Shown in pieces: positions 1-12,960 of a stretch of 64,000 nucleotides of DNA (its first letter is position 1; every line of letters begins with the position of its first letter). A program made the position numbers and the translations under genes. Source of the DNA: Agapanthus africanus (taxonomy: Eukaryota; Streptophyta; Magnoliopsida; Asparagales; Amaryllidaceae); assembly GCA_030015575.1 (NCBI GenBank), contig JASDDO010000016.1:111185241-111249240 (forward strand). The letters are read 5' to 3'. The notes under the pieces were generated by a model that worked only from the letters and a program-made list of their open reading frames with translations, did not search any database and was not told the origin of the DNA.

Positions 1-100
1 TGCTATCATGTTGAGCAAGAATGTCCTCTGAATATATATACACACATACCGATACATCCACTATCATATAATGGCCTCTAGGGCATACATATATCCAACA
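1..100 (-). mobile_element. 5'-terminal piece of a copia LTR, cut by the window edge
   Basis: Read on the minus strand, this begins TGTTGGATATATGTATGCCC, very like the LTR starts at 11850 and 17755 and unlike the LTR of element A around it. No polypurine tract follows at 101, so this should be the outer edge of a 5' LTR whose element extends left beyond the window. It would then be inserted into the pol remnant of element A, with ATTTT at 101-105 as the possible target duplication. The mate cannot be seen. Confidence 0.6.
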
Positions 101-105
101 ATTTT

Positions 106-1230
106 CATTAATCGTTTATGGTTCTGTAATAACTTCCAGTTCTACCATACTCTCACTAATGTTTTCTGAAAAGAATCCATTTTACTAAAAATGGTGGCGA
201 GTCAAGAACAATATACCTATTGATCTTCCAGATGGTAGAATGTTAACCCTCGTTAATGCCTGGGATAACCCACAAACTGCCATTACTGAAATGTGTCTTT
301 GAGTTTATCCAGATTCTGGTTTTAAGCATAAGCTGGACAACTCCGTATACCTTAACATCGTTAAGATATGAATCCATTCTATATTCACTATAGAAACAAA
401 GGTACTAATTTAATTGGAACCGGATTCAAAATACATGCAGCCGTTTCCAGTGCATATCAACTAAATGGAAGGAGGGCTTACAGCATTACTCATCAAGGAA
501 TGCATCCACATATGAGTAACCTGAAAGAGAAGCAAGTTCTCAAAACTTTTACTTACGACGGAATACCTAGCATAAGTATCTACATCTTCGATCACCTTGA
601 AAAATCTTGACACTTGCAACATACGGTTCTCTACTTTATTCTTATACCTATAACTTCTCAAAATCGGGACCTTGTATTTCAACGAAATACTTGTCTAAAA
701 CTAGAGAAGTCATGAGTAAACGGAATATAGTATGAGTACCAACCCCTTTGTCATAATGGACACCAGACAACATACAATACTCTGTATAAGTCCTTTGAGT
801 TTAATAACTCAAACCCTGTGTGTCGTAGGTTGAAAACTGTAGTATGGTTAAGAAGAATTACACCGCTGTTGAATGCTCCTTACCTCACCAGCAACTGATA
901 TAGGTAAATGTCATAGACATAATTTCAAAAAGTTATATCTCATTTTATAAAATAAACGTACAGATATATCAATTTGAAATTGATGCATAACGACGGATAT
1001 TCAAAACCAAATATTTGCCGCTAGGCAAAAACCCAGGTGATTTCCTCAAATATCACCAATTACAAAGAATTTCGATATTTAGAGGATATAATCACCCAAT
1101 TCCCAATATCTTACTCCCACTCAACATCCGTAACGCCATACAGATGTGAGAATCAAAGCTGGTAAATACATACCCTGGAGTCGGAATCTAATTGGGAAAA
1201 CAGTTTTCAATTAACACCGCACAGTGAAAA
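106..1230 (-). pseudogene. Decayed copia pol of element A
   Basis: On the minus strand this aligns by eye with the stretch of pol after the integrase core in element B (compare 180-240 with 44030-44110) and with element C at about 58760-59900. The reading frame is broken by many stops and small indels, so no protein is expected. The reverse-transcriptase and RNase H part is absent, lost at or beyond the junction at 100. It belongs to element A, whose closest relative here is element C; both have lost gag and kept unreadable pol. The exact right edge against the duplicated segment is approximate. Confidence 0.65.
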
Positions 1231-1239
1231 TGAAACATG

Positions 1240-2085
1240 AAGATGTTTCGAAGGGGTAACTGGGTATTCCAAGTAATGCCTCTTCCACTAATCAGATTCA
1301 TGACAGTAACCGTATATTTCTTTGCCCTCACTCCAATCCTTTTATATGTCTTTACTTATTACCTTTTCTATACCTCACTTAGGCTAAATGGTTTTCTTCG
1401 TTCCCTACCTTTCGGCACCTGCCTATGGTTTGGAAGAATACTATCCAATAAGCGTAATAGGTGTACTCTCCTAATACTAGGAGCTCTCGCAACCTGAGAG
1501 AAGGTAAAGAGAAAAGACAACTGAATAATCATATTCAATTTCTCCTGAACCGGAAACCATTCTCGAACTGAAACAAGTTCATTCGAGTTCGTATGTAACT
1601 ATACGATGGCATATCCAATAAATGTGGATCTTCGTAGTGATACGGAGTGTTCCGCAGAAATGCAAAGGCGGGGTAGGAGTGGCAGAGATATACGCGGCTT
1701 CATCATGAATGATAGCAGTCGCAATTTCCTTTGCCCTCATTCTAATCATTTTATTTGTATTTACTTATTACCTTCTGTGCACCACCCTTAGGCTAAATGG
1801 TTTTCCTCCTTCCCTACCTTTTGGCACCAGCCTAAGGTTTGGAAGAAGACTATCTAATAAGCGTAATAGGTGTATCCTCCTAATCCTAGGAGCTCTTGTA
1901 ACCTGAGAGAAGGTAAAGATAAAAGACAACCAGAATAATCCTATTCGATTTCTCCTGAACCGAAAACCATCCTCGAACTAGAACAAGTTCCTTCAAGTTC
2001 GTATGTAACTATATGATGGCATATCCAATAAATGTTGATCTTCGTAGTGATATGGAATGTTCAGGAGAAATGCAGAGGAAAAGTA
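1240..2085 (-). repeat. About 410-bp direct duplication in place of gag, element A
   Basis: Two copies lie side by side; the landmark GTATGTAACTATACGATGGC starts at 1591 and, with one change, at 2001, a period of 410. Element C has the corresponding pair at about 57890-58705 (period 408). On the plus strand, antisense to the retroelement, each copy has an open stretch ending in a shared stop (1237-1497 and 1709-1906), with a common peptide core around LRLNGF..SLPFGT. I recognise no protein family. It sits where gag lies in element E. Confidence 0.7.
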
Positions 2086-2195
2086 GGAGCGGCAATGGGT
2101 TATGCGACTCTGACAATCCAAAAGCCAAAGTGTTTTAAGAAGGTTTGGTTATCTTGGTTCATGAGTTTTAATTTAAGTCGGGTCATGGTTGCTGC

Positions 2196-2196
2196 C

Positions 2197-2222
<26 letters not shown>
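2196..2222. repeat. (GA)n microsatellite at the leader-coding boundary of A
   Basis: A pure GA run on the plus strand, TC on the element strand. It is an expanded form of the short pyrimidine tract that precedes the start codon in all the copia elements (compare 23722-23745 in E). Confidence 0.85.
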
Positions 2223-2227
<5 letters not shown>

Positions 2228-2279
2228 AAACACTCAGCGTGCACTCTAACCTAGATTAGATTGGTTATCAATTTATCTA

Positions 2280-3169
2280 ATCATGATGTCTCCCACTGTT
2301 TTCTCAAATTCTCCATCAAACCCTAAAAGGAGAATTAGTCGGGATCATCTAAAATCACCCGAAGAGTAACACCTACTCATTAGTGGGAATCAGGATCCAA
2401 CTATCATCACATGATAACTTGATAGAACACTCAAGCCACTACACTCTAGAAAGTATGCGCATGCCTGGCAAGTTTCCTGTATGTTTGAAACTCCCGATGT
2501 GTGTTTTTACCCCAAGCGGTTTATGACCTTGACAAAGGCCAACAAATCATAGACCGCTAGTCAAGTTCAACCCGTCATTATCCAGGATTAATCTAGACCC
2601 ACCCGTACAAACCCTTGACATAGGCCAATAAGGCTATACAACTGTCCTAGATAATCGCAACACTATGCAACAGACAAGCAATATATCGTACACTATGCCT
2701 TGACAAAGGCCAACAAACGCAGCACGAATACTAGGTACCACTCATCCGAAATGATGGAGGGCTACGACTGGTTTTTGGCGAAAAACCTTTAATGTAATGA
2801 ACTTGATATCATTAAAGGAACTGGAGCGGTTTTACAGATATATAGTGGCGCAAACTTTTGCTAAAGAAGTCACTCCCTGTGAAGGGATCTCGGCTCTAAC
2901 CACATCGAATGAGGTGCAAGATATTCCAAACTGAATACCACGATGCAAAGCAAAAGGGTCGACTATAGTCAAGTAATTACGATGATGTAAACTTTTGCTC
3001 AAGAGGTCACTCCTGATGAAGGGATTTCGGCTCTTGCCTCGTCGAATGAGGTGCTGGATATTCTGAACCGAATACCACTGTGCAAAGCAAAAAGGAAACG
3101 TCCTGTAATAACAATTTTTGAAAACTTGGTTTCAACAACATCATTTGGGTTTATCTTTCCTTGCAATGA
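2280..3169 (-). other. Element A leader, 3' half, with three short hairpin repeats
   Basis: Non-coding leader on the minus strand. It holds three copies of the TTGTTGGC-N4-GTCAAGG motif, read here in reverse at 2527-2545, 2613-2631 (degenerate) and 2698-2716, with CTTT as N4. It also has two copies (about 2850-2945 and 2985-3090) of a module containing GATCCCTTCACCGGGAGTG-like sequence that is shared with elements B, C and D and missing from E. The leader is cut at 3169 by the gypsy solo LTR. Confidence 0.75.
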
Positions 3170-3992
3170 TGTCACGACCCGAAAGAGCACGTGACTGGCC
3201 CTTGAACCATATGAAGTCTATAGGACTCCATCTGATCCAAGTAAGTCAAAAGCCCAGAAATCTAAAACCATTTTAAGGATAAATAAAGAACAAGCAATAT
3301 ACTATACAACGCCGAATGGCGAGGATCAAAATTCAAAGAAACCCAGATAAGCATGAAAACTGAAACACTACTAAGCGCAACTCTAAGGTCGAAATAATAC
3401 ATCACTAGTGTCTAAGTCTGAAACAATATACAAGTTTTTGGTTGATGGAATTTCTAGATACAATGAATAATACATGTACAACGGCGGTTCTGATACAAAG
3501 AACCCACCTACCAAGAAAATCACCCGCAAAAGAAAGCAGTGTGCCAGAAGTGCCGCTATGGAACCTGTACGGCAAGCCCTGCAAGAACTGTGGCACAACG
3601 GGGGTGAGTTGCCAACTCGTGAATAGAGAATATCTACAAGCAGAAATCGAATGCAAGACATAATCCTAAGTCAATACAATCAGTATATAATATAACCCTC
3701 AAGAGTAAGTCTGAAGCATGAAAACGTGGCAGTGTAACATCTAATCATGTAGGTAGTGCCAAGTACTCGTGTCAGTGCCTCAGATAATAATATGTCATAA
3801 ATGTAAGGTATGTCTGTATGAAGTAAACATGATGAAGTATCAAATGGATATCAATACACATATATTAGCGTCCCATTCCACTAATATTGGTGTAAGGGTA
3901 TATATAACAGCGCCCTCGTACCCTGTTATATATACAATTGAAGTAGGATCAATGTAGTCAAGGTCTGTATGTAATCAATGTTTGTATAAACA

Positions 3993-4066
3993 TGGAACCC
4001 GTCCACCCGTCACCCAATGACAATAAATGTGGAACCCGTCCACCCGTCACCCAATGACAATAAACG
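3993..4066. repeat. 37-bp tandem duplication inside the gypsy LTR
   Basis: The segment beginning TGGAACCCGTCCACCCGTCA at 3993 is repeated at 4030 almost without change, giving two units of 37 bp. Confidence 0.85.
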
Positions 4067-5046
4067 TGATGCATGCAAATATGAGGATATAATCAAAATC
4101 ATGGAAATCGTCATGAAACCCGTGCCTAGCATCGACACGTAAATCCTCATCTATCGGGCTCCGTCAGTCCGGATCAGCCCACGGGCTATGTCTGCGGAAT
4201 CGGCCCTCGGCCCCGGCAGTACGCCCATATCCATCTATCGACTCTGGTCAGTATCCTCTGGATAACCGCCAGGTCCAACCAATCACCGGTAGGTAGTAGT
4301 CCCTCTGCCAGGCTCACCGTCTACTACACAGCGAAACCGTTCTCGCCCCGGGGTACCATACCGGGTCCACCATGTACCCATAATTGGCCTCATCCAACTC
4401 CTCGATTCGGGTTCACATATATCACTCTAGCACCGAGAAAACACATGGTGGACGCACCGAAATATCATATCAAGGGAAACCGGGTTTTTAAACAATTAAC
4501 TATTCTCTTTGAAATATCCACGGTTTCCCAAATCCAGAATTAACATGGAAACAACATATCTCAATGCGTAATCTAAGCAAGTATGAAGATATCAATATAT
4601 GTGTACAAGTATGGGTATGTGTCATCTAAATGAAATGCAAGTATAACAGTATATCATGCAACATGGAATTAATAGTATGCACATACAAGGTCATATCCTG
4701 ATGCAATAATGCTACTGTTTAGTGACATGGCAATTATCGATGAAGAAGTGTGTGAGCCGGCAAGCAAGTGTACGTGGAACATACGCATCATCGATAATGG
4801 TGCTAGTGTCCTAGCAACATGATAGTAATATAGCAGTAAACATATGCAAAGCAATGTGAATAGCAGGAATATGCGGAAATTGAATAATCAACGTAACAGT
4901 AAAGAATGTACACCCATATGTATATGTCATGCAGTAATGCCATTTGAAATAAGAATGACTCGGGTCTAGTCTAACATCTACTATGCAAACTACAGATCTA
5001 AGTATCAAGTCAATCAGGAGGGGTAAGGAGACCACCTAAGTCTGAG

Positions 5047-5049
<3 letters not shown>

Positions 5050-5079
<30 letters not shown>
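5050..5079. repeat. (AT)n microsatellite inside the gypsy LTR
   Basis: About 14 uninterrupted AT units. Confidence 0.9.
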
Positions 5080-5081
<2 letters not shown>

Positions 5082-7195
5082 GTCGGTGATCCCACCTCAA
5101 TAGTATCGCGTACGATACAGTATATCATATGCCAATTCTCATGTCATGAGTGCGGATCAATCATCAATATAGGCTCGTACGGTAAGTCGTCGTACGGCAT
5201 CCCATTAACTGGGTACGGTCAATATCTTATTCCTCTCAACAAATATCAGGTATCACTATCATCATCTCACATACTCTGGGGTACTGATCTAAGTCTAGTA
5301 CAACTGATACCATCTACAAAGTATGAATGCGGGGGTAAACACACATCCCAAGCCCGCAAGAATCACATGTCGTATCCCAAATACGAATCATATCACATCA
5401 CCGATCTCGCGGCATAAAGGCCAATATCATCGACTCATCTCCAAAGTCATCCAATATCATCATCAACACCGTGTAAGTATAGTGAATATGCAAGGGTGTG
5501 CGTGTGGGTGTAAACCTATTCTAGGGTTCGCAACTATGAGCTATACTAGTTTACTTCTAACCCTAAGCTATCCATACTACACCTAACACAACATCCATGA
5601 CACACTGTACTATCAAGCATAATATATAGTATACCAACTACGGACTGCGGGGGTGCTATACGCCATCCACCAGACTTCCCCCAGTAGATATAATCTACTC
5701 ACCTTGCGTCTTCATTTGTCGACGTCACCACGCGCATTGCTTGTTTTCCCGAAGTCTTCATGGGGTACCTACACTTCAAAGTATCGTAAATGCGTATTAA
5801 AACCAAATCAAAGCTACAACGGCACACGAAACCCAAAACGTTACGATAAGGGGCCTATAGGTCAGAACCTATGGGCACGCCTTCAAAACCATCAATCAAT
5901 CCTCGATATCGTCGTATAAACGCCAAATAGTCGAGATAAAACACAATACACAATTTCAGAACTAATAATACGGAATACGGAAATACGAATCCAAAACAGC
6001 AACTAAGGAAATAGGCTCCAGATTTCACCCTAGGTCAAACTAGACAAATCTATACATACCAGGGGTCTAAAATATACATGTAGGAGCTACAGAACAAACA
6101 CGAGACAAAATGGTGGGACCCAGGCCGCAAATTGCGGCCAAACAGATTAAATCTGCGGCCTGGAAAAGGAAGTGGGGGCTAGGGCTTTGGGGTTAGCTTC
6201 CTGGGTGCCTGCACATGTCACTGTCCATTCAATATAATTTTCAGAGTCTCCGGTTGATAGCAGATCTTAAATAACCTTCACAGATTCCACAAACTTTCCG
6301 ATATCGGTTTCTAAATTCGTATTTCGGGTTTCAACTCTCAGGTTAGGGTCTCAATTCATGCACTAGGGTGTTGGTGTAGCCTCTACTGAACTCAATTTCA
6401 TATTACAATTCATAATTTCCTCAAACCCTAACTAGGTTTTCCTTAACTCCACAATATCAAACAATATCGGTTCAATCTAAACATGAGGGTATAAGTAATG
6501 CTAAAACTAAGCTAATAGTCCAGAAAATACCTCATTTGGCAACTCAAGAATTTTCTTGAGTTGCCCTTAGTGGCCAAAATCCTTGCTTCCTTGGTCCAAT
6601 GTGTAGATCTTGAGCTTGTGCACACCTTTAATGAAATGAGAGTGGGGTTTTGGAGTTGTTTTTGAGGTGAAATGGGGCATTGAAGTTGGAGGAAGGGGGA
6701 GGAAGCAGGAGCAGCAGCAGCAATAAGTGGGAGAGGGAGGGAAAATGAATGAGGAATGAAGAGAATGGCCAAGTCTTGGTCAACACATCTCACCCTCTCA
6801 TTCTCTCACTTGCCCATACCCAATATTATAATCCTTTCCCATTTCTTTTCTTTTCTTTTTCTCTCAAAATCCTTCTCCCAAGAATAGTAAACCCAAAGTG
6901 AAAAACCATGATAGAAAATGCACAAGTGTAGGAAAATGATATGTGCATGTTTTGCACAAAATTACTAAAAAAACCGATTAGCGATTTTTAATCGCGATTA
7001 GCACTAAATTAGCATATAACTAATCAATTAAACTTAGAAACGGCATAATTCTCTAATTTACCCTATTTTAGAATTTTCCATAATTTTCCCCATTTATTTG
7101 TATTTAATTATACCGAATTATTAAAATATTCAATAAAATAATATTAAATTATAAATTTCCCAAAAATAATATTTTTATTATTTCGAAATGTTACA

Positions 7196-8561
7196 ATTGA
7201 TCAGAATCAACCCAGTCCCATCAATTAATCCATATCACACCACAGAAAAGGAACGAAAATAAAATGTGCGTATATGCTATCCGCATTCGCCGCTGAGCCC
7301 CATCATCACCCGTTAGGTTACTTAACTAATGACAGAGCGGGGGCTGGACTAGCGTGGATGCAAAACATATACAACATCTACTAGTATATATAAATATATA
7401 TATATAACATTCGTCCCAGGCATAATATAAGCAACATCATGGGAACATCACAGAATCTCAGCCAGCAACACAGAGTGGTGGATAATCTTGGAGCCCCGGG
7501 TTTCCTTTGAGCCGCAAATGAAACCCGATGTTCCCCGGTCGTGTGGATAGTCTGTGCAAATGCAAATCTGGACCCCTATGAGCACGGCAAGTTACCCGCC
7601 AATCCCAGAAGTGAGGCAACCCCAATCATCAAAGTGAATGGGCCACCCAGCACTTCACGGGAACCGGTAACTTGAGCGGCCCTCCGTGGGTCATCCTATA
7701 CCCCCTATGAGTGCGGAAAATAGGCCGCCAATTCTAGCGTAAAGCCCCCTCCGTCTTAACGCCATGAGATGTAGACCCGTTGCCCTTTAGAACTCGGCTA
7801 TTCGTGCACTCCACCGTGGGGTAATCCTAGTACAGAAAAGAAAAATATATACAACGGCGACATCGACCTCAACCCGGTCATGCCCCAATAAAAGAATATA
7901 CAATCTGGCAGATACGGCAGTCCACATGTCGGACGCTCGGCCCGCAATACTGAATATACAAATGAATCTGAACCGTACTACTACCATTGCACTCCAGGCT
8001 ATCCACCACGACAATCCAACCACAATATCAGCACAACACAGAACATCAACGTGAATATTATGTTCGCAAACCTATCTCGTTGAACATATAGCAACTAGTT
8101 GGGTTGTACCGCTCAATAATATTCACGGTTGCAGATATCATCACAGGTACTGATAAACACACAGTTAAAATTTCGATCGACTAAACTTTTCCAAATTGGC
8201 CCCAAATGCAAACCAGCACTTTAAACAAATCTGGGCCAAAACTAAATATCCCAAAAATCAAAATTCCATGTCAAAGAGTGCCTGAAGAAATTTGGTGCAA
8301 CGTGGCCACAAATCCTCCGCGGAACCGCGGCCAATGATGGTATAATGCGGCGGTTCCGCGGCCGTTTAGTGGGTTCACATTTCTAAATTTCTTCAGTTTC
8401 TCTAAAATTGCCTGCACAGATTTTTAAGATCCTCAGAAAGATTTTTTTTGAACGCTTTTCAAAATCGACAGCAAGCATGGCAAAATGGAATTTTGATTCA
8501 GAAAATTTGGTCGATCGATATTCTAATTTCGTGCAAATTAGCTAGTATTGGTTTATGGGTG
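7196..8561 (-). other. Element A leader, 5' half
   Basis: Non-coding sequence running on the minus strand from the primer site. It contains the GC hairpin at 8316-8363, where CCGCGGAACCGCGG at 8317-8330 faces its complement at 8349-8362. It also has the CGTTAG...CTAACG hairpin (about 7311-7331) next to a GCGCTAG-type block, both shared with the leaders of B, C, D and E. No coding potential is seen. Confidence 0.7.
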
Positions 8562-8573
8562 TCTCTGATACCA
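8562..8573 (-). promoter_or_regulatory. Primer-binding site of element A
   Basis: On the minus strand it reads TGGTATCAGAGA, matching the 3' end of initiator tRNA-Met except for the last base. It directly abuts the LTR end at 8574. Confidence 0.8.
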
Positions 8574-10641
8574 TGTTGGCTTTTCACCTGTGCCCTGGCC
8601 ATCTACCATGGCCGATGCGGAACAAAAACTGGAGTTTAAAATTTTTGGCGCAAACAAAACCCACTCAAGATTGAACCATAAACCTATGCTAGCAAAATAA
8701 CAAAGAGCTAAACTAAAGGGTTATACCAAAAGAACCAAGTCCTTCGGTCTTTCGTCATCCTCTTTAGCTCCTTGAGGCGTGCTCGGACAAACTTGGCCGC
8801 CGGTTTTCATCCGTCGAAGATGATCCACCTGAGGGATGTAGTAATGGCTCTAGCTCCACATCGAAAGCAAGTGAAGCAACTAGGGATTCTAGGATGCTAG
8901 TCTAGAATTCCTAGGATGTAGTGGTCTAAGTATTTATCTATCTCATCTTACCTCCTCTCATGATTCTCAACACATGAGAGGGTTGAGAGGAGGTGGAAGA
9001 TGAAGGTGGAGAAACCATGAGAGCTAGAGAGGGAGTGAAGCCAAATGGTGAGAAGATGGGAGCTCAAGAAATGAACCATCTCAAAAATAATGAAGTCTCT
9101 ATGGAGAGAGAAAATCAAGTGGCTAGGTTTTGTAAAACATTGTTTTCATTACTTGAATAGTATGCACAAATGAATTAATAATTCATTTGTGCACACTATG
9201 CAAGTATGGTCCTCACCATACTTCCCATTTTCAATGCCACCTCATTTATCCATTTATAATAAATGGTCAAACCCTAAAATGAGGGTCCACCTTCTAGAAT
9301 GTTTTCCGGAAAAATACGGATTACATTCTACTGTATATACATACATTCGTACCGAAATACGAATACCCAAAGAGATAGAATAACACAAAGAACATAATAC
9401 TAGAATATACATATCGAAATATATATATGTAAATTATTTAATCAATACCTGATTTAATAATCCGGCTCAAACCCGAGCCTGCTAGTATCATCAACTGTCC
9501 GATCGAAAGTCCGGGTACAAAGTACAATTGATCGATCGGAACCCTGCACGTATCCAATATGGCCATTACATCATTTTGCCAGAACCAAGGAAACCCTCTG
9601 TGTGGGACTCTAAAGACTCGTCAATACGCTGGCAGTGGGTTTAACCACAAGTATGTCAGCGGCACTAGTTGTACGTAACGGCTACCCAGGTATTGAGCGA
9701 AAGGAAAGCCGACGAGCAAGCTCATCCAAGCCCCTACTGAGCCTGTCCGTGACAATCTCCATACAGTTCGGTCTGTTCATCTAAGAGTATCGTATATCGG
9801 GTCTAGGGGGTGGATAAAGTCAGACCCCTAATAACGCGATATTTCGTGTCGGTATGAAGCCCATCACCTACTGAGAAACTACTGATCCAAATCAATAATT
9901 CTCGTCCACCGTGGCCACAGATTTTTGGTGATGGCCACCCGTGCACAACGCGGCATCAACCCCTAATACCGGGAGAGACGAATCCCCGACGATCCGCTCA
10001 ATGCCTCTATGTGGCTCGGGACTGTACCCAACTAAAACCTGTTTGCATGATTCCTTTGAGCCGTGGTAGGATAGTAATCAAAGCACAGTGGGAACTTACA
10101 CGAGACAAATGACGATCTCAAGTCGACAGACTAACCTATACTCATGTCATCTGGGAATTGCTATCTGACAATAGGTATAATACCAACTAGTATGTTCCCG
10201 GCGAGTCCGTCCAGTATACTCATAACCCAATGAGCACCTGTATACTATCTTAGGTGACTAACTGACACCAATGGCTTGTGAGACCGTCCATCTCCCCTCG
10301 TCGGGGTCTCGATAAGTATACACTAGTTTACTCCGGAGTATCGATGCCCAGTCTCGATACTCCCATGACTAGGGACATTTAAGGATGTGCTTATAGACCA
10401 CCCAGCTCCCACGTATATGATCGCCATCATAATGCTGGTAGTCAACCAAGAATCCTATAGGCTCTATCAACATGTAATAGTGATATGTAATGCCACCTAA
10501 TGCTATACATGACGATAAAGACAAACCAGATAGCATGCTATCATCTCGAGTAAGACTGTTCTCCCCGTATAGGTCCTCCCTCAATTATCACAATCGCATG
10601 CCTACGATTCAATAATTGACTCGAGGGCACTATAGCCAACA
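8574..10641 (-). repeat. 5' LTR of element A
   Basis: On the minus strand it starts TGTTGGCTATAGTGCCCTCG and ends GCCAACA, 2,068 bp. It is of the same group as the LTRs of C (53418, 61245) and G (52749). Its right edge at 10641 abuts the decayed CACTA gene. Confidence 0.85.
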
Positions 10642-11849
10642 TATTTAACATAAGTTTCTTTAGGTACCTCCTGACTCTAAAAAAATATATACGCAATAGA
10701 AATCGACCAGAGGGTTATATTAGGGAAGATTATCTCTTAGATTAAATAACCATATTTTGTTCCCGGTATTTGGACGAAGACATTGAGACAAAACTTAACA
10801 GGCCTCAGAGAATTTAGGATGACCCATATGGTAAAGCAGATTACAAGAGAATGGAACCCATATTTATCAACAAGATAATCGGTTTATCCTCCTCAATAGC
10901 ATATGTCTTGATGAAGTTAGAGTGTAAGTCTGTTTTGTATTAATTGTTCTTTATATATATATATATATATATATGAAATAATATATTGTTGACATCAAAA
11001 TTTAATGGTGAGAACAGAATTCATAAGAATGAAATACATGGCGGGCATCCTAATTGGAATGATTATCGATTGGAAAAATATCATTAGGACAATTTTTGTG
11101 ACTGGTTTGCACATCATGTAAGATATTCGAATCTCATGTTTTTGCGACTAGTCATAATCTAAACTTATATCATTATATAATTGCAGCATAATTTGTTTTG
11201 TCAGATCCAAGATCCGAACATATTTGTCTCATTAGAGAAAGACTTGAGATGTCTAATTCAGTTTCCTAGCATGGAGGTTACTTACTACAAAGGATTTGGT
11301 GTCCCGTGATACAAATTTGAAGTTAAGAAAATAGAAGAATCTCGAACCATACAGAATTGTGGGATTGTGAACATTAGCTCGTATGGTGTGATTTATATAG
11401 GTACTTAGATTGCATACTTGGTATCCAATATCCCGGACGAGCAGAACCATTTTATATATTTCAGTGTATTTGGTATGATACACTAACCAGAACTGGAGGT
11501 GGAGAGACAATCATGGGACTTGGAAAGATGAATATAGATTGACTAATATAAACACACTTCAATTTTGCTTTGAAGGCGATCCGTTTATATTTCCGCACCA
11601 AGCATTTCAAGTATACTACTCAAAGTGCTTGAAGCATCCGGGATAGAGTGTTGTATGCCGATGGAAGCCCAAGAATATTTATGATGTCCCAGAATTCAAG
11701 GATCGCATAGATGACAACGATGAGGAAGAAGAAGAGAGAAGACTTAGAGTGCTCCAACCGCCTGTCTCCGTAGAAGAGTTATCTTCGGATGAGCGTGAAG
11801 TTACGTGGGTTAGGAATGATATTGATGATCAAATCCAAGTAGATATTCC
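10642..11849 (+). pseudogene. CACTA (En/Spm) TNP2-like transposase gene, 5' remnant
   Basis: The translated sequence resembles the C-terminal half of plant TNP2-type CACTA transposases. A stretch like DEDIETKLNRP lies near 10775; a tryptophan-rich stretch ending CDWFAHHV lies near 11040-11120, followed by an intron-like GT..AG gap. Around 11575-11700 are DPFIFPHQAFQVYY and KPKNIYDVPEF, typical of the DUF4216 region. An acidic tail then runs to VDIP at 11849. Stops break it, including one at about 11645 where a tryptophan is expected. The left part is cut by element A and the right part resumes at 29693 after element D. Non-functional; identified from memory of the family. Confidence 0.75.
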
Positions 11850-12640
11850 TGTTAGTTATATGTATGCCCTAGAGGCCATTACTATACATACGATGTATAC
11901 TGTAGTGGATGCTGGGACATATATAGGGAGGACTTTCTTGCTCGACATGATAGTATGCTATCTGGTTGTACTTTATCTTAACATGTACTCTGATTGACTC
12001 TATTACATGTTGATAAAGCCCTTAGGATATGTACTATGATGAGATCATACTAGTAGGGCCACGGTAGTCGACGAGTACATCCTATAACTGTTCCTAGTCG
12101 AGGGTGTATCGAGACAAGGCATCGATGCACCAGAGTAGACTAGCGTATACGCATCTTGACCCATATGTTGGGCGATAGATGATCCCATATCCATCGGTGT
12201 TTGACATCAATGATGGTGTACGGGTGCTCAGTGGAGACTGGGTATACTGGACGGACTCGCCGAGAACTCCCAGATGGTATTATACCTCATGTCAGATGAC
12301 AGTTCTCTGGTGACACTGGTACAGGTTAGTCTGTTGACCCAAGATCGTTATAGAGTCTTGTGTGGTTCCCACTATGCTTTGATTTACACCTTACCACGTC
12401 CAAGTGGGCATGCAAAACGGTGGCTTTTGGGTACAGTCCCGAATCATATGGAGGCAATGAGCGATAGGAGGGGATTCGTCTCTCCCGGTATAGGGAGTTG
12501 ATGTTGCGCTGTGTTCGATTGGCTATAACCAGAAATCCCTGGCCAGGGTTGCTGAGATTTACTGGTAAGTGTTACCAGTAGTTTCTCGAACTGTTATAGA
12601 CCTCATATCGACACGACTTATCGAGCTACTGGGTCTGACG
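11850..12640 (+). repeat. 5' LTR of element D, truncated
   Basis: It matches the first part of the 3' LTR at 17755-18560 with only scattered substitutions and one deletion of about 16 bp near 12035, then breaks off after GTCTGACGTTTA. The missing 3' part of the LTR and the primer site were removed by a deletion or rearrangement. Confidence 0.85.
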
Positions 12641-12960
12641 TTTATAAATCTAGCGGTTTAGTCTCGATGATTGGTTGCCACGGAATTTTGATGTGATCAA
12701 AAGTCCGTCGCAATCACGTAGCATACGCGGATACTCGCTGGGTAAACTTAACAGACAGCCACGCCCCATAGCCCTGACAAAGTGACTGTAGGAGAACCCC
12801 GTCGCCAAAAGCATCCGTTCGGGTGCTCGCGGCAACGGTGTTCCTCCTTAGTCCACTTCGTCGACGGCATCCGGGGGTGCGGCCGTCTACTAAAGTTTGC
12901 GACGAGCATTCGATCAGGATATCGGGAATCTTGTTGAATTGCCCGACTTGATATTGAAAA
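12641..12960 (+). other. Unassigned stretch in element D
   Basis: About 320 bp between the broken 5' LTR and the recognisable leader. It is GC-richer than its surroundings and I could not match it to another part of the window. It may be leader sequence too diverged to align, or filler captured with the deletion. Confidence 0.4.

Larger units (their letters stand above)
3170..7195 (-). mobile_element. Ty3/gypsy-type solo LTR, about 4.0 kb, in the leader of A
   Basis: On the minus strand it starts TGTAACATTTCG and ends GGGTCGTGACA, typical ends of plant gypsy LTRs. It is flanked by AATGA (3165-3169) and ATTGA (7196-7200), a target duplication with one change. Removing it joins the two halves of the A leader without a gap, judged against the leader of C. 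No primer site, coding region or second LTR is seen, so it is a solo LTR left by recombination between LTRs. A possible minus-strand TATA lies at 6821-6830, followed by a CT-rich stretch. The family was not identified. Confidence 0.8.
101..10641 (-). mobile_element. Element A: defective Ty1/copia retrotransposon, minus strand
   Basis: On the minus strand the order is LTR (10641-8574), primer-binding site (8573-8562), leader (8561-7196, then 3169-2280 after a gypsy solo LTR), a duplicated segment where gag should be (about 2085-1240), and pol remnants down to 101. The 3' end and 3' LTR are missing, removed or displaced by the element ending at 100. It has the same plan as element C at 53418-63341. 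No long open frame survives. TATTT at 10642-10646 would be the right target duplication, but its mate is outside the window. Confidence 0.8.
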
